In this document: positions 26,848 to 40,491 of the stretch, piece after piece | Layout: each line of letters begins with the position of its first letter | Position numbering within the stretch: position 1 is the first letter of the stretch | Program-made: the position numbers and the translations under genes | Source: DATEDA01 sp963744255 | GTDB taxonomy: Bacteria > Pseudomonadota > Gammaproteobacteria > Burkholderiales > SG8-39 | Reading direction: 5' to 3' | DNA length: 64,000 bases | Assembly: GCA_963744255.1 (NCBI GenBank) | Contig: CAVUSZ010000039.1 | Location: 62,001-126,000 of the forward strand | The notes under the pieces: model-generated | Told to the model about the DNA's origin: nothing | The model's database searches: none | What the model saw: only the letters and a program-made list of their open reading frames with translations

Positions 26848-29712
<2,865 letters not shown>

Positions 29713-29802
29713 TTCCAGGGTGCGCGAAGGGAATCCGCTAATATACGAGACTCGAAGGTCCCGGCGCCAGTCCAAGTGCAGTATTTCTCCCGCTCCGGCC
29801 GC

Positions 29803-31011
29803 ATGTCGGCCCTGGAGGTCCGCGCCGGCCTCTCGCTCGGCTCGCTATTCGCCCTACGGATGCTGGGGTTGTTCGTGATCCTTCCGGTGTTCGCGGTGCA
29901 CGCACCGACGCTTCGCGGCGGCGACGACCTGGTGCTCGTCGGCGTCGCGCTCGGCGCGTACGGCCTCACCCAGGCGTTCCTGCAGATCCCGTTCGGGATG
30001 GCAGCCGACCGCTATGGCCGCAAGCGCGTGATCGTATTCGGGCTGGTGCTCTTCGCTGCGGGCAGCTTCGTCGCGTCAAGCGCGCATGACATCTGGGTCA
30101 CCATCGCGGGCCGGGTGATCCAGGGCACCGGCGCGATCTCGGCGGCGGTGATGGCCCTCGCCGCCGATCTCACGCGCGAGGAGCACCGGACGAAGACGAT
30201 GGCGATGATCGGCGCCTCGATCGGGCTCGTGTTCGCGCTCTCGCTCGTCATCGGACCGGAGCTGTACCGCACGATCGGGATGGCGGGGATCTTTGCGCTT
30301 ACCGGCGTGCTTGCGCTCGCCGGCATCTGGGTCACGCTGAAGGTGGTGCCGCCCGAGCCCGCGGTGCACGTCGACCACGCACCGGACGTCGGCCGGGCGG
30401 CGCTCGCAGCCGTGCTCGGGAACGGCGAGCTGTTGCGCCTCAATTTCGGCATCCTCGCGCTGCACATGATGCAGATCGCGATGTTCGTGGTCGTCCCGCC
30501 GCTCCTGGTCGAGCGCGCGGGGCTCCCGGTCGCCGCGCACTGGCAGGTGTACCTCCCGGTGGTGCTCGGCTCGTTCGCCCTGATGATCCCGCCGCTCGTC
30601 GCGGCCGAGCGGCACGGGCGGTCGCGCCGGCTTTTCCTGGGCTCGATCGCGCTGCTGGTGGCAGTTCAGATCGGGCTCACGTGGTGGGCCACCGGCCTTG
30701 TTACCATCGCTGCGTGGCTGCTCGGCTTCTTCGTCGCCTTCAACCTGCTCGAGGCGGCGATCCCGTCGCTCGTCACGCGCGTCGCGCCGCCGCGGGCGAA
30801 GGCGACGGCGCTCGGCGTCTACAATACGACGCAGGCGTTCGGGCTCTTTGCCGGCGGCGCGCTCGGCGGCTGGCTCGCGAAGCACTTCGGTGCCGCGGGT
30901 GTGTTCATGGCGGCCGCTGCCCTGGGGCTCGTCTGGGCGGCAATCGCGGCGGGGATGCGGATCCCGCCGCCGGCGGCGAGCCGCGCGATCGTAGGAACCG
31001 GGCGGGCATAA
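29803..31011 (+). CDS. MFS transporter (YajR-like drug efflux branch)
   Basis: 402 residues from MSALEVRAGLSLGSL; a GTG at 29776 is an alternative start. About twelve membrane helices. The cytoplasmic loop 2-3 motif appears as GMAADRYGRKRVI. Helix 4-5 has GRVIQGTGAISAAVMAL, typical of proton-driven drug exporters. It lacks the long C-terminal soluble domain of some YajR proteins. Its position between uvrA and ssb is commonly conserved in Betaproteobacteria. ssb starts 26 nt downstream, so it is probably cotranscribed. Confidence 0.88.
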   Translation: MSALEVRAGLSLGSLFALRMLGLFVILPVFAVHAPTLRGGDDLVLVGVALGAYGLTQAFLQIPFGMAADRYGRKRVIVFGLVLFAAGSFVASSAHDIWVTIAGRVIQGTGAISAAVMALAADLTREEHRTKTMAMIGASIGLVFALSLVIGPELYRTIGMAGIFALTGVLALAGIWVTLKVVPPEPAVHVDHAPDVGRAALAAVLGNGELLRLNFGILALHMMQIAMFVVVPPLLVERAGLPVAAHWQVYLPVVLGSFALMIPPLVAAERHGRSRRLFLGSIALLVAVQIGLTWWATGLVTIAAWLLGFFVAFNLLEAAIPSLVTRVAPPRAKATALGVYNTTQAFGLFAGGALGGWLAKHFGAAGVFMAAAALGLVWAAIAAGMRIPPPAASRAIVGTGRA

Positions 31012-31037
31012 TGCAACTCGCACAACAGGAGGACTGA

Positions 31038-31511
31038 ATGGCCTCGGTGAACAAGGTGATCCTCGTCGGCAACCTCGGTGCGGATCCCGAAACCCGCTAC
31101 ATGCCGAACGGCGATCCGATCACCAACATCCGGCTCGCGACCACCTTCCGCTGGAAGGACAAGCAGTCGGGCGAAAACAAGGAAGAGACCGAGTGGCACC
31201 GCGTCGTCTTTCGTGCTCGGCTGGCGGAGATCGCCGGGGAGTACCTGAAGAAAGGCTCGCCGGTCTACGTCGAGGGCCGGATCCGCACGCGCAAGTGGCA
31301 GGACAAGGACGGCCAGGACCGCTACACCACGGAGATCATGGCCGACAACATGCAGCTCCTCGGCAGCCGCGGCGGCGCCGGCGAGCCGCGCCCCGAACGC
31401 GAGCCCGCCGAAACCGTTTCCGCCAGCGCGACGAACGGCACCGCCAAACCGGCGGGCAAGAAGGCGCCAGCCGGCGGGCTGGGTGAGATGGAGGACGATA
31501 TTCCGTTCTGA
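31038..31511 (+). CDS. ssb: Single-stranded DNA-binding protein
   Basis: 157 residues. The OB fold occupies residues 1-110 (ASVNKVILVGNLGADPE, WHRVVFRARLAEIAGEYLKK, GSPVYVEGRIRTRKWQD). A flexible Gly/Pro/Ala linker leads to the acidic tip EDDIPF, which recruits partner repair and replication proteins. GGAGG sits 5 nt before the start. It protects ssDNA in replication and repair, a natural companion of uvrA. Confidence 0.97.
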   Translation: MASVNKVILVGNLGADPETRYMPNGDPITNIRLATTFRWKDKQSGENKEETEWHRVVFRARLAEIAGEYLKKGSPVYVEGRIRTRKWQDKDGQDRYTTEIMADNMQLLGSRGGAGEPRPEREPAETVSASATNGTAKPAGKKAPAGGLGEMEDDIPF

Positions 31512-31556
31512 CGGAGGTTTCGTCTCGCGGTACGCAGCGGTGCTCGTGCGCGTCGC

Positions 31557-32713
31557 CTACCGGGTGATCCTCGCGGCGGTCGGAAGGACGCGCGTGATGC
31601 GTTCTCCCGAGACGAGTTCGAGCGTGACCTCGACCCCTGCGGGCAGCCCGACCTGGGCTGCCGAATCGAGCGGGAGTTGCCAGTCCGGATGCCACTGACC
31701 GCGGATGTCGAGGTAGCGGAAGTCCATCGCCTTGACGCCATCGAGCACCGCCAAGACCCGCGGCTCGATGCGCGGGCCCCGGTCGACCCACGTCAGCAGG
31801 TCGACGACGGTGCCGCGCAGCCGGTAGCCGTGCCGCCGCGGCGTCTCTACTGCGCCCGCCTCGGGCGCGAGCGCGGTCGTGGGGGGGGGGGGAGAGAGTG
31901 AGGTGATGAGGGGGAGCGCACTGGGCGCGGAATCGAGCGGGAGCGGAGTCCGGATGCCTGACCGCGGATGTCGAGGTAGCGGAGTCCATCGCCTTGACGC
32001 CATCGAGACCGCCAGACCGCGGCTCGAGCGCGGGCCCGGTCGGAGGGGGGGTGGCGAGAGAGTTCGAGCGTGACTCGACCTGCGGGCAGCCGACTGGGCT
32101 GCCGAATCGAGCGGGTAGTTGCCAGTCCGGATGCCACTGACCGCGGATGTCGAGGTAGCGGAAGTCCATCGCCTTGACGCCGTCGAGCACCGCCAAGACC
32201 CGCGGCTCGAGACGCGGGCCCCGGTCGACCCACGTTAGCAGGTCGACGACGGTGCCGCGCAACCGGTAGCCGTGCCGCCGCGGCGGCGCTACTGCGCCCG
32301 CCTCGGGCGCGAGCGCGGTGCGCGTCACCCACGTCAGCAGGTCGACGACGGTGCCGCGCAGCCGGTAGCCGTGCCGCCGCGGCGGCGCTACTGCGCCCGC
32401 CTCGGGCGCGAGCCCGGTGCGCGTCATCATCAGCGCACCCTCGTTGATTCTGCACAACGGCGGCGCTCTCCGCGGACGCCGGCGAGAGCACGTCACCGGC
32501 GCCACGCACCGCGCGCGGCACCGGGGCGGCGACGTCCTCCTCGAGGCGCGCGAAGAAGAGCGCGAGCTGCCGCCATTTGCGGTTCTCCTGCTCGATGCGG
32601 CTGCGGCTTTCGAACACGACGGCGAGCGCGCGATACGCGAACGCCGACAGGATCGCGAACATCGCCACGGCGACCAGCAATTCGACGAGCGGTAGACCGC
32701 GGGCGCGTCTCAT
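31557..32713 (-). pseudogene. gspJ: Type II secretion minor pseudopilin GspJ, disrupted by partial repeats and indels
   Basis: The N-terminus (32713 downwards) has a pilin-type segment, RGLPLVELLVAVAMFAILSA, then RSRIEQENRKWRQLALFFAR and EEDVAAPVPRAV, typical of GspJ. The C-terminus near 31557 is also recognisable: GYRLRGTVVDLLTWVDRG, MDFRYLDIRGQWHPDW and VEVTLELVSGERITRV. Between them the C-terminal region occurs four times in whole or part, with many missing bases, so no single frame spans the gene. A normal GspJ is about 200 residues. The ATG overlaps the gspI stop (ATGA). I suspect assembly damage, not a natural pseudogene, but cannot prove it. Confidence 0.7.
31614..32426. repeat. Imperfect tandem copies of the gspJ 3' region
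   Basis: Copies lie at about 31614-31880 (most complete), 31930-32042 (shortened and degraded), 32060-32320 (nearly complete) and 32327-32426 (partial). Landmarks are GATGTCGAGGTAGCGGA, present in the first three, and GTCGACGACGGTGCCGCGC, present in copies 1, 3 and 4. Copy 3 lacks single bases in C or G runs compared with copy 1, and copy 2 lacks many. A run of twelve G at 31881-31892 sits between copies 1 and 2. This pattern is typical of unresolved low-quality consensus. Confidence 0.8.
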
Positions 32714-33045
32714 CGCTGCTCGCTCCGTGACTCGTACCCGACCAGCTTCGCGACGGCGACTCCGGTGTCGCGCGGCGAACACCTGCACCTCGATGCGCCG
32801 GGGCGTGGATTCGGCGTGCCGCTCACCGTCTCGCGCCACGCGAACTGCATGCCGGCCTGTCCGCGCTGCGGCGCGCGTGCGACCTCGGGCCACAGGGGCC
32901 GCGCAGTGTACTCTGCGAGCTGGTTCTGCGCGATCCAGGTCCCGGCGAGACGCTCGCGCAGGGCGAGCGTGCCGTCGGCGGCGATGCTTGCCGAGCGGAC
33001 CGCGGCGGCAAGTGCGGCCGCGAGGATGGTGAGGGCGACGAGCAT
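32710..33045 (-). CDS. gspI: Type II secretion minor pseudopilin GspI, frame disturbed
   Basis: MLVALTILAAALAAAVRSAS is the hydrophobic N-terminal helix of GspI. It is followed by LRERLAGTWIAQNQLAEYTA and GMQFAWRETVSGTPNP, which is the classic GspI pattern. The middle RRIEVQVFAA is in another frame, then DTGVAVAKLVGYESRSEQ returns to the first, so two compensating indels are likely near 32770-32810. The prepilin cleavage motif before MLVAL is also unreadable in this frame. The product is a minor pseudopilin that helps initiate the type II secretion pseudopilus. Confidence 0.7.
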   Translation of the reverse strand: MLVALTILAAALAAAVRSASIAADGTLALRERLAGTWIAQNQLAEYTARPLWPEVARAPQRGQAGMQFAWRETVSGTPNPRPGASRCRCSPRDTGVAVAKLVGYESRSEQR

Positions 33046-33087
33046 CTCCGATGAGACGTCGACTCGGAGGAGCGACGGATCACGGCT

Positions 33088-33170
33088 TCAGCACCGAAAC
33101 ATGACGACGACCATGACCTCGATCAACGTGAAGCCGAGGTGGGGTCCGGTCTCGCATCATCGCCATGCTC
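33088..33170 (-). pseudogene. Fragment of a prepilin-type gene (probably gspH)
   Basis: A short stretch reads HLGFTLIEVMVVVMFRC then TGA. GFTLIEVMVVV is the prepilin peptidase recognition and N-terminal helix signature. The rest of the gene is missing, and the next recognisable coding is gspI. Its place before gspI and gspJ suggests gspH. Confidence 0.55.
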
Positions 33171-33254
33171 GCTCCTCTTGCGCCGCGCATCAGGTCGTTC
33201 CCTCAAGGGTCGTGCCTTGCCGCTGAGGCCCGGTCGCGCCCCTGTTTGCGCCTG

Positions 33255-34608
33255 CTAGCCCATGAACCCCAGATCCCGCGTCGCAAAGCGCGCAATGTTC
33301 GGCACCACCGCCGGAATGTCGGCGTCGGGTACACCGAACCACTTCGCGAGAGTCGCCGCGTACTGGTCCACCGCCGTGGTCGGAATCCACCGGCCGTCGG
33401 AGTCGGTGTCGTCCGGCCCGCCGAGCGCGAGGTTCGGAAACGTTCCGTAGGTCTGGCCACCCCGCACTGCGCCGCCGAGGATGATGTGGTGGTTCCCCCA
33501 CGCGTGGTCGGAGCCGCCGTCGTTCACGCGCAGCGTGCGGCCGAAGTCGGACAACGTGAAGAGCGTGACCTGATCCTGCACGCCGAGCGCGACGATCGCG
33601 TTATAGAAGGCCCGCAGCGCCGGTCCGACCTCGTTGAGCCGGCCCGCTTGGTCCTGGAGCTGATTCTGATGGTTGTCGAAGCCGCCGGCCTGCGCGAAGA
33701 AGATCTGGCGCCGCAGGCCGAGCTGGTTGCGTCCCTCGATCATCTTTGCCGCGGCGAAGAGCTGCCGCGCGAGGCCGGTGTTCAGGCCCTGGAATGCCGG
33801 CGCGGCGGCCGAGCCGTTGTTGTTGATCACCGTGTTGAGCGCGGTGCTCGCGTTCACCGCGCTCGAGATCACGTCGGCTGCGCTGCGCACCTGCATGTTC
33901 TGCCGGTCGAGGCCGAAGAGCGTCTGCATGGCGTTGCGGCGTGCGGTCTGCTGCGCGGCGCTGCCGCCGGTGATCGTCAGGCCGAAGGTGCCGCCGCTCG
34001 GCACCGAGTAAGCAGAGGTCGCCTGGCCTTTCAGGAAAATGTCGTTGCCGCCGACCGATATGTTCATCGGCACCGTGGACCCGGCGTTCATCACCGTGAC
34101 GTGATCGCCGAGGCGCCCGCCCCAGCCGACGGTCGCCTGGTTGGTCGGGAGCGCGGTCTGGTTCTGCTCCTGCTGGTCGTCGTGCGAGAACAGGTTCGCC
34201 GGCCGCGTCGAGCGGTTCGCGCGGTACTGCGCGCGCGTGACCGGCTGCACCAGCGGACCGGTGTTGAACAGCAGGGCGAGGTCGCCGTTCGCCCACACCT
34301 GCTGCAGCGGCGCCAGGTTTGCGTGCAGGCCGAACCGCGCGCCGCCGGCCTGCGGGAGCTGGACGAGGCTCCCCTGCGGGAGCGCGATGCTGCCCCGCGC
34401 GGTGGCGTAGGTGCTGTACTCGGCGGCCTGCGCCGGGACCGCCATGTTGTTGCCGTCGTTCCCGCCGTACAGGAAGACGCACACGAGGGCCTTGTAGTCG
34501 GCGGCTCTGCGCGTACGCGTTCATCAGCGAGAGGCCGGGCAGCGTGTTGGCCGCGGTGACCGCGCCGAGGCCCTTGAGGAAGTTCCTGCGCAGGATTTGG
34601 AAGCTCAT
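33255..34608 (-). CDS. DUF1501 family protein with apparent +1 frameshift near the N-terminus
   Basis: The start MSFQILRRNFLKGLGAVTAA (34608) is a twin-arginine-type export signal. At about 34500 the frame must shift by one base: removing one base turns AQSRRLQG into AQAADYKALVCVFLYGG, which then runs 409 residues to the stop. FLYGGNDGNNM, FFAQAGGFDNHQNQ, LFTLSDFGRTLRVN and GSDHAWGNHHIILGG are typical of DUF1501 (sulfatase-like, function unknown). The span of 1354 nt is one over a multiple of three. It follows the DUF1800 gene by 2 nt, the usual partner. Confidence 0.82.
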
Positions 34609-34610
34609 GG

Positions 34611-36432
34611 CTATTGCTCCACCTGGTATTGCGCCGAGGTCGCGATGAGGTAGACGGCCTGGCGCACGCGCCCGAGCGGGTCGTTCGCGGGATAGGTATT
34701 GATCGCCGTCAGAATCGCTTGGCGCGCCTGGGGCGACATCGTGTCGTGCATGAAGATCAGGTTGAATCGCTCCAGCAACTGATCCGGGTTCGCTGCCAGC
34801 GCCTGGAACGGCTGCAGGTTGATCCGCGTTCCGGTTGCGCCGGTCACCGTGTCGTCGGCGCCGATGTCCGCGCCCATCACGACGCGGTTCACGAAGTTCG
34901 CCCGGTTCAGGACCGTCCCGGTGAGCATGATCTTGAACGGCGGCCCGGCGATGGTCGTGCCGGGGGCAGGGTAGTTCGGCGGGTAGAAGTTGAAGACCGA
35001 CGGCGCCTGGAACACGTTCTGGCCCATGCTCGACGACTGGCCGAGCAGGTACACGCCGTCGGAGGCACCGTTGAGCGCGCGCAGCGACGCCGGTGACGAG
35101 GAGCGCCGGCTCGCGGAGTTTGCCGTAATCGGCGGCGGTCTTGACGTCGCCGCGCGCTTCCGCGTCGAGGAGGATCGCGCGCAGCACCGCCCGCATGTCG
35201 CCGCGGACGCCCTGGCCGTTGTTATTGAACGCCGCGGTGACGCGCGCGACGTAGGCCGGGGTCGGGTTCGATGTCACTAGGTGCTGGATCAGCTGCTTGC
35301 CGATGAACGTCCCGGTGTTCGGGTGGTTGAAGATGATGTCGAGCGCCGAGTTGAGGTCCTGGACCGGTGTCTGCCCGGCAGGGATCGTGCGGTTGCCGAA
35401 CAGCGTCTTCGCGGCGGTGTCGTGCTGCGCGGCGAACGGCACCATGCGGCCGAGGTAGTAGGGCGGATTCGGGAACCGGGACGCGACACCGGGCCGCGGC
35501 GGATAGGTCCAGCCGGTGAGCGCGCGGGCGAGGTTCTCGACGGTGTCCTGGTCGTAGGTCGGGATCGGCGCGCCGGCCGCGTCGAGCCGGCACGAACCGT
35601 CGGGGTCGAGCTCGCACTCGCCGACAGTGAAGAGCTGCAGCAGCTCGCGCGCGTAGTTCTCGTTCGGCTCGATATTCCGCGCCGGGTCCGGCTTCGGGTT
35701 GTTCACCATGTCGAGGAACTCACCCATGGCGGGGCTGAGCGTGACCTCGTTCATGATTTCGCGGAAGTTCGCGAACGCGAAGTTCATCAGCAGCTGCTGG
35801 TAGAAACCGATCCCGCCCATCGTCTCGAGCTCGGTGCCGGAGATCACCAGGATCTGCGACAGCGCGAACGCGACCCGCTGCCGAAGCTGGTCCGGCGCCG
35901 CCATCGCGTTCTGGAAGAATCGCCGCTGCAGCGGATGCACCGTGTAGTTCTCGCGGTAGCAGATGTCCGGGTTCGGAGCCGCGGTGTCGGGGCAGCCCTT
36001 GCGCGGGTCGGGGTCGATGTCGGTGAAGGTGCCGTAGCCGCTCATCGACTTGGCGAACTGCTCCTCGAGCGCGAGCGCGGCGCCCTTCTGCATCACTTCC
36101 TGGATCGCGGCCTCGGTCGGCCCGAAGCTCGTCTGCTCGAGGAACCGCACCGCGTTGGCGGCAGTCGTGGGCTGCGCCGGCGGGCATGCTCCCGGGGTCG
36201 CGGGCGTCGGCGCAGGTGCGGGGGGCGCGACGCCCGGCGGCGCGGCATCGGGTGCCGAGGCCCCGGGCGCCGTGGCGGACGCGGCGGTCGATGCGGGCGC
36301 GGCGGACCCGCTCGCGGTGGTCCCGGAGCCGCCGCTACCGCCGCCGCCGAGACAGCCGGCAAGGCCGCCCGCGAGGGCGAGCGCGACGATGGTCTCCCCG
36401 ATCGGTACTCTGGTGCAAGGCGTGGCGTTCAT
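34611..36432 (-). CDS. DUF1800 family protein with apparent +1 frameshift
   Basis: The start MNATPCTRVPIGE leads into a lipoprotein-like signal with Cys in LAGCLGGGG. A Pro/Ala-rich linker to about residue 85 and the DUF1800 domain follow: RFLEQTSFGPTEAAIQEV, QLRQRVAFALSQILVISG, NENYARELLQLFTVGE, LARALTGWTYP and HPNTGTFIGKQLIQHLV. At about 35090 one extra base breaks the frame; removing it joins REPALLVT to ASLRALNGASDG and the C-terminal 147 residues. The span is 1822 nt, one over a multiple of three. DUF1800/DUF1501 pairs are exported proteins of unknown role, here next to pseudopilin genes. Confidence 0.82.
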
Positions 36433-36805
36433 ACGATGCTCCTCTCGGTCGATGGACGGCTCGCGGCCGGGAGGGACCGCGGACGCCGTCGAATCAAACA
36501 CGGGAAATGCGCGTGCGCCGCCACGGCTCGCGCGGGACCGGGACCGGAAGCAGGGCGCTTCCGGGTGTAGCCCCCGGGACGGGTGAGTTCGCCCCCACCT
36601 GCGGGCGACCGGGCTTCGGTAGTTGAAGCTCATGTGTTCTGTCCTGTGCCGGACGCCCTCGCCGGCGGCATCAGGTGCGCATGGCGTCCCCGTCCCTCGC
36701 TCGGAGCTTCGATCGCACCGGGCGCGCGCCGATCGAGAAGCTCGGTCGCGTCAGCCGCGCAGCTGGTTGGTTTCCGTTGCGGCGCGCCGGTATGCCAGTG
36801 TCATA
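36433..36805. other. Gene-free stretch upstream of DUF1800
   Basis: I see no convincing gene in these 373 bases. GC-rich frames run through but match no family and have no ribosome site. It presumably holds the leader of the DUF1800 transcript on the minus strand. Confidence 0.4.
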
Positions 36806-36818
36806 AATGACCGTCATT
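36806..36818. promoter_or_regulatory. Palindromic AATGACcGTCATT site, TetR-operator-like
   Basis: AATGAC and GTCATT form a perfect 6+1+6 palindrome. An overlapping second one, GTCATAAATGAC, lies at 36800-36811. Such ATGACnGTCAT symmetry is common for TetR-family operators. No TetR gene is in the window. The nearest genes are DUF1800 (divergent, about 370 nt) and fmdB (about 280 nt). Confidence 0.45.
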
Positions 36819-36965
36819 GGGCCCGAAGCGTAATCAGGCGTCAAGCGCGAAGCGACGACCGGCAGCCGGGCGTTGACATCGCGACAACGCGCACCGATCT
36901 GCGCCGGACGGCCGAATCGCTGCGCCGGCCCTGCGGCGGGGTTGAAAACCTGCGCAAGGCCCCGA

Positions 36966-37000
36966 TTTCCCTCGGGAAAGCCGGGTCCTTCCGGTATAAT
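36966..37000 (+). promoter_or_regulatory. Probable sigma70 promoter of the fmdB-aspS run
   Basis: A perfect TATAAT lies at 36995-37000, about 97 nt before fmdB. There is no good -35; instead TTTCCC-TC-GGGAAA (36966-36979), an inverted repeat, covers the -35 position and might be a regulator site. Confidence 0.5.
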
Positions 37001-37096
37001 CCGCGGCCTTGTCTCGGGCGGACCGTGGCGGATAAGTGCGGGGCTAGCGACCGATCCCCGGGCATCTCCCGGTGATTGAACGTGCAGGAGTGCCGG

Positions 37097-37414
37097 ATGC
37101 CGATCTACGAGTATCGATGCGCGTCGTGCGGGTTCCAGAGCGAGTACCTGCAGAAGGTTTCGGATCCTCCGCGCTCGGACTGCCCGCAGTGCGGCAAGGC
37201 GACGTTCAAGAAGCTGCCCACCGCCGCCGGGTTCCAGCTCAAGGGCTCCGGCTGGTACGCCACCGATTTCAAGGGCAAGGGGTCGGCGCCGGAGAAGAAG
37301 CCGGAGGGCGGGGACTCCAAGCCGGCCGGCGAGGCGAAGCCCGCGGCCGACGCGAAGGACTCAGGCAAGGAGTCCGCGACTCCCGGCGCGACGCCGTCTC
37401 CGGCGAGCTCGTGA
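37097..37414 (+). CDS. FmdB-family zinc ribbon protein
   Basis: 105 residues from MPIYEYRCASCG (GGAG upstream). The zinc ribbon has CASC and CPQC pairs in the first 40 residues. The C-terminal half is a charged low-complexity tail rich in Lys, Ala, Pro and Gly. The family is widespread, often annotated as a putative regulatory protein, and has no firm function. It begins the conserved FmdB-DUF502-AspS order. Confidence 0.88.
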   Translation: MPIYEYRCASCGFQSEYLQKVSDPPRSDCPQCGKATFKKLPTAAGFQLKGSGWYATDFKGKGSAPEKKPEGGDSKPAGEAKPAADAKDSGKESATPGATPSPASS

Positions 37415-37423
37415 CCGGACGAA

Positions 37424-37542
37424 GGGAAACCGCAGACAAACGCAGATGAACGCGGATTGTCCCGGCGCGCCCGACGTGCCCGGCGATCCACGATCCGTCC
37501 GTCGATCTTAGTCAGCGCTCATCTGCGTCTAGCTGCGGTTCC
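37424..37542. repeat. Inverted ACCGCAG...CGCAGATGA intergenic repeat
   Basis: The left arm begins GGAAACCGCAGACAAACGC and continues AGATGAACG. The right arm read backwards begins GGAACCGCAGCTAGACGC and continues AGATGAGCG. The arms are about 30 nt with a spacer of about 54 nt. This type of CGCAGATGAACGC word is a common dispersed intergenic element in proteobacterial genomes. It separates fmdB from the DUF502 gene. Confidence 0.6.
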
Positions 37543-37547
37543 TAGCC

Positions 37548-38186
37548 GTGAAGAAATACCTCATCACCGGCCTCCTGATCTGGATCCCGCTCGCGATCAC
37601 ACTGTGGGTGCTGCACCTGATCGTGTCGTCGATGGACCAGGTGCTCACGCTGCTCCCGCCGCAGCTCCAGCCGGAAACACTCTTCGGCCGCCAGATCCCG
37701 GGACTGGGTCTCGTGCTCACGGTGGTCGTGGTGTTTCTCACCGGACTCTTCGCCTCGAACATCATCGGGCAGCGGATGCTTCGCCTCTGGGAGGGCATCC
37801 TCCGGCGCATCCCCGTCGTCAACTCGATCTACACCGGGGTGAAGCAGGTCAGCGACACATTGTTCCGGCCCGGCGGTCAGGCGTTCCGCAAGGCGCTGCT
37901 CGTGCAGTGGCCGCAACCGGGACAATGGACGATCGCGTTCCTGACGGGCCGGCCGGGCGGCGACGTCTCGAACCACCTGCAGGGCGATTACCTGAGCGTC
38001 TACGTCCCGACGACGCCGAACCCGACGGGCGGTTACTTCGTGATGCTCCAGCGCAAGGACGTGGTGGAGCTCGACATGAGCGTCGACGAAGCGCTCAAGT
38101 ACATCATCTCGATGGGCGTCGCCGCGCCGCTTCCCGCGGCCGTGCGCAAGTCCGCGCCGGCGGCGCTGCAGGCTCCGCCGCTATAG
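37548..38186 (+). CDS. DUF502 family membrane protein
   Basis: 212 residues. Two membrane helices (about 5-28 and 52-75: LITGLLIWIPLAITLWVLHL and LVLTVVVVFLTGLFASNII). The hallmark RIPVVNSIYTGVKQVSDTL is followed by a soluble beta-rich region ending in a short tail. The family is conserved in bacteria and plants (LCV-like) with unclear function. It lies between fmdB and aspS as in other Betaproteobacteria. Confidence 0.9.
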   Translation: MKKYLITGLLIWIPLAITLWVLHLIVSSMDQVLTLLPPQLQPETLFGRQIPGLGLVLTVVVVFLTGLFASNIIGQRMLRLWEGILRRIPVVNSIYTGVKQVSDTLFRPGGQAFRKALLVQWPQPGQWTIAFLTGRPGGDVSNHLQGDYLSVYVPTTPNPTGGYFVMLQRKDVVELDMSVDEALKYIISMGVAAPLPAAVRKSAPAALQAPPL

Positions 38187-38243
38187 ATTGGAATTGCCCG
38201 GCGCAGCCGGGCGACCGTCCCTCTTTTTCTCTTTTCCCAGCGA

Positions 38244-40026
<1,783 letters not shown>

Positions 40027-40033
40027 ACGCGAG

Positions 40034-40159
40034 GTTGCAGAGAACGCAGAGCGCGGGATAGAGCGACCGCGGTCATGGCGAGGGCGCTGCAGCACGATGC
40101 CGGCAAGCGGCATTTCCTCGCGGTCTTTGCGCTGGCTGCGTTCTTTGCGTTCGCTGCAG
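40034..40159. repeat. Inverted GCAGAGAACGCAG element overlapping the RNase signal-peptide codons
   Basis: The left arm contains TTGCAGAGAACGCAGAGCGC. The right arm, read on the other strand, contains CGCAAAGAACGCAG followed by CGCAAAGACCGCG. The right arm lies inside the RNase gene, over the codons of the hydrophobic signal core. Similar words occur at 6225-6363 and 52154-52201. Confidence 0.45.
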
Positions 40160-40491
40160 GGGCGCTGGCGCGCGAGGCGGCGCCGAACGCGATCCCAGAG
40201 GTCGCCGTCGCCGAGTTGCCGAAGGAGGCGCGCGCGACGCTCGTGCTCATCAAGCTTGGCGGACCGTTCCCCTACAGGCGGGACGGCGCCACCTTCGGCA
40301 ATTTCGAGAAGAGGCTGCCGACCCGGGCGCGCGGCTACTATCACGAGTACACCGTGCCGACACCGGGCGTGCAGGATCGCGGCGCGCGGAGGGTCGTGGC
40401 CGGCGAGGGCGCCGGCGGCGACGTGCGCACATCGGGCGAGTACTATTACACTGACGATCACTACCGGACCTTCCGGAGAATCCGGGAGTGA
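40075..40491 (+). CDS. Secreted guanyl-specific ribonuclease (barnase/RNase N1-T1 family)
   Basis: 138 residues. A signal peptide is evident (FLAVFALAAFFAFAAGALA), so the enzyme is exported. The RNase domain covers the C-terminal 90 residues: ATLVLIKLGGPFPYRRDG, FGNFEKRLP, then YYHEYTVPT, whose Glu is the expected general base. RRVVAG carries the Arg, and YYTDDHYRTFRRI has the catalytic His and Arg near the end. It cleaves RNA, preferring guanosine. The next gene is its barstar inhibitor, overlapping by 4 nt. The pair sits between aspS and nudB, which are otherwise neighbours in relatives, so it may be an insertion. Confidence 0.9.
   Translation: MARALQHDAGKRHFLAVFALAAFFAFAAGALAREAAPNAIPEVAVAELPKEARATLVLIKLGGPFPYRRDGATFGNFEKRLPTRARGYYHEYTVPTPGVQDRGARRVVAGEGAGGDVRTSGEYYYTDDHYRTFRRIRE

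Noticed and set aside
29739..29752. TAATAT/TATATT in the uvrA-MFS gap as a promoter
   Set aside because: It resembles a -10 box on either strand, but no -35 at proper spacing could be found, so I did not list it.
31614..32426. Possible CRISPR array or designed tandem repeat
   Set aside because: Units are 100-270 bases long, unequal, and encode GspJ sequence; there are no short direct repeats with regular spacers.
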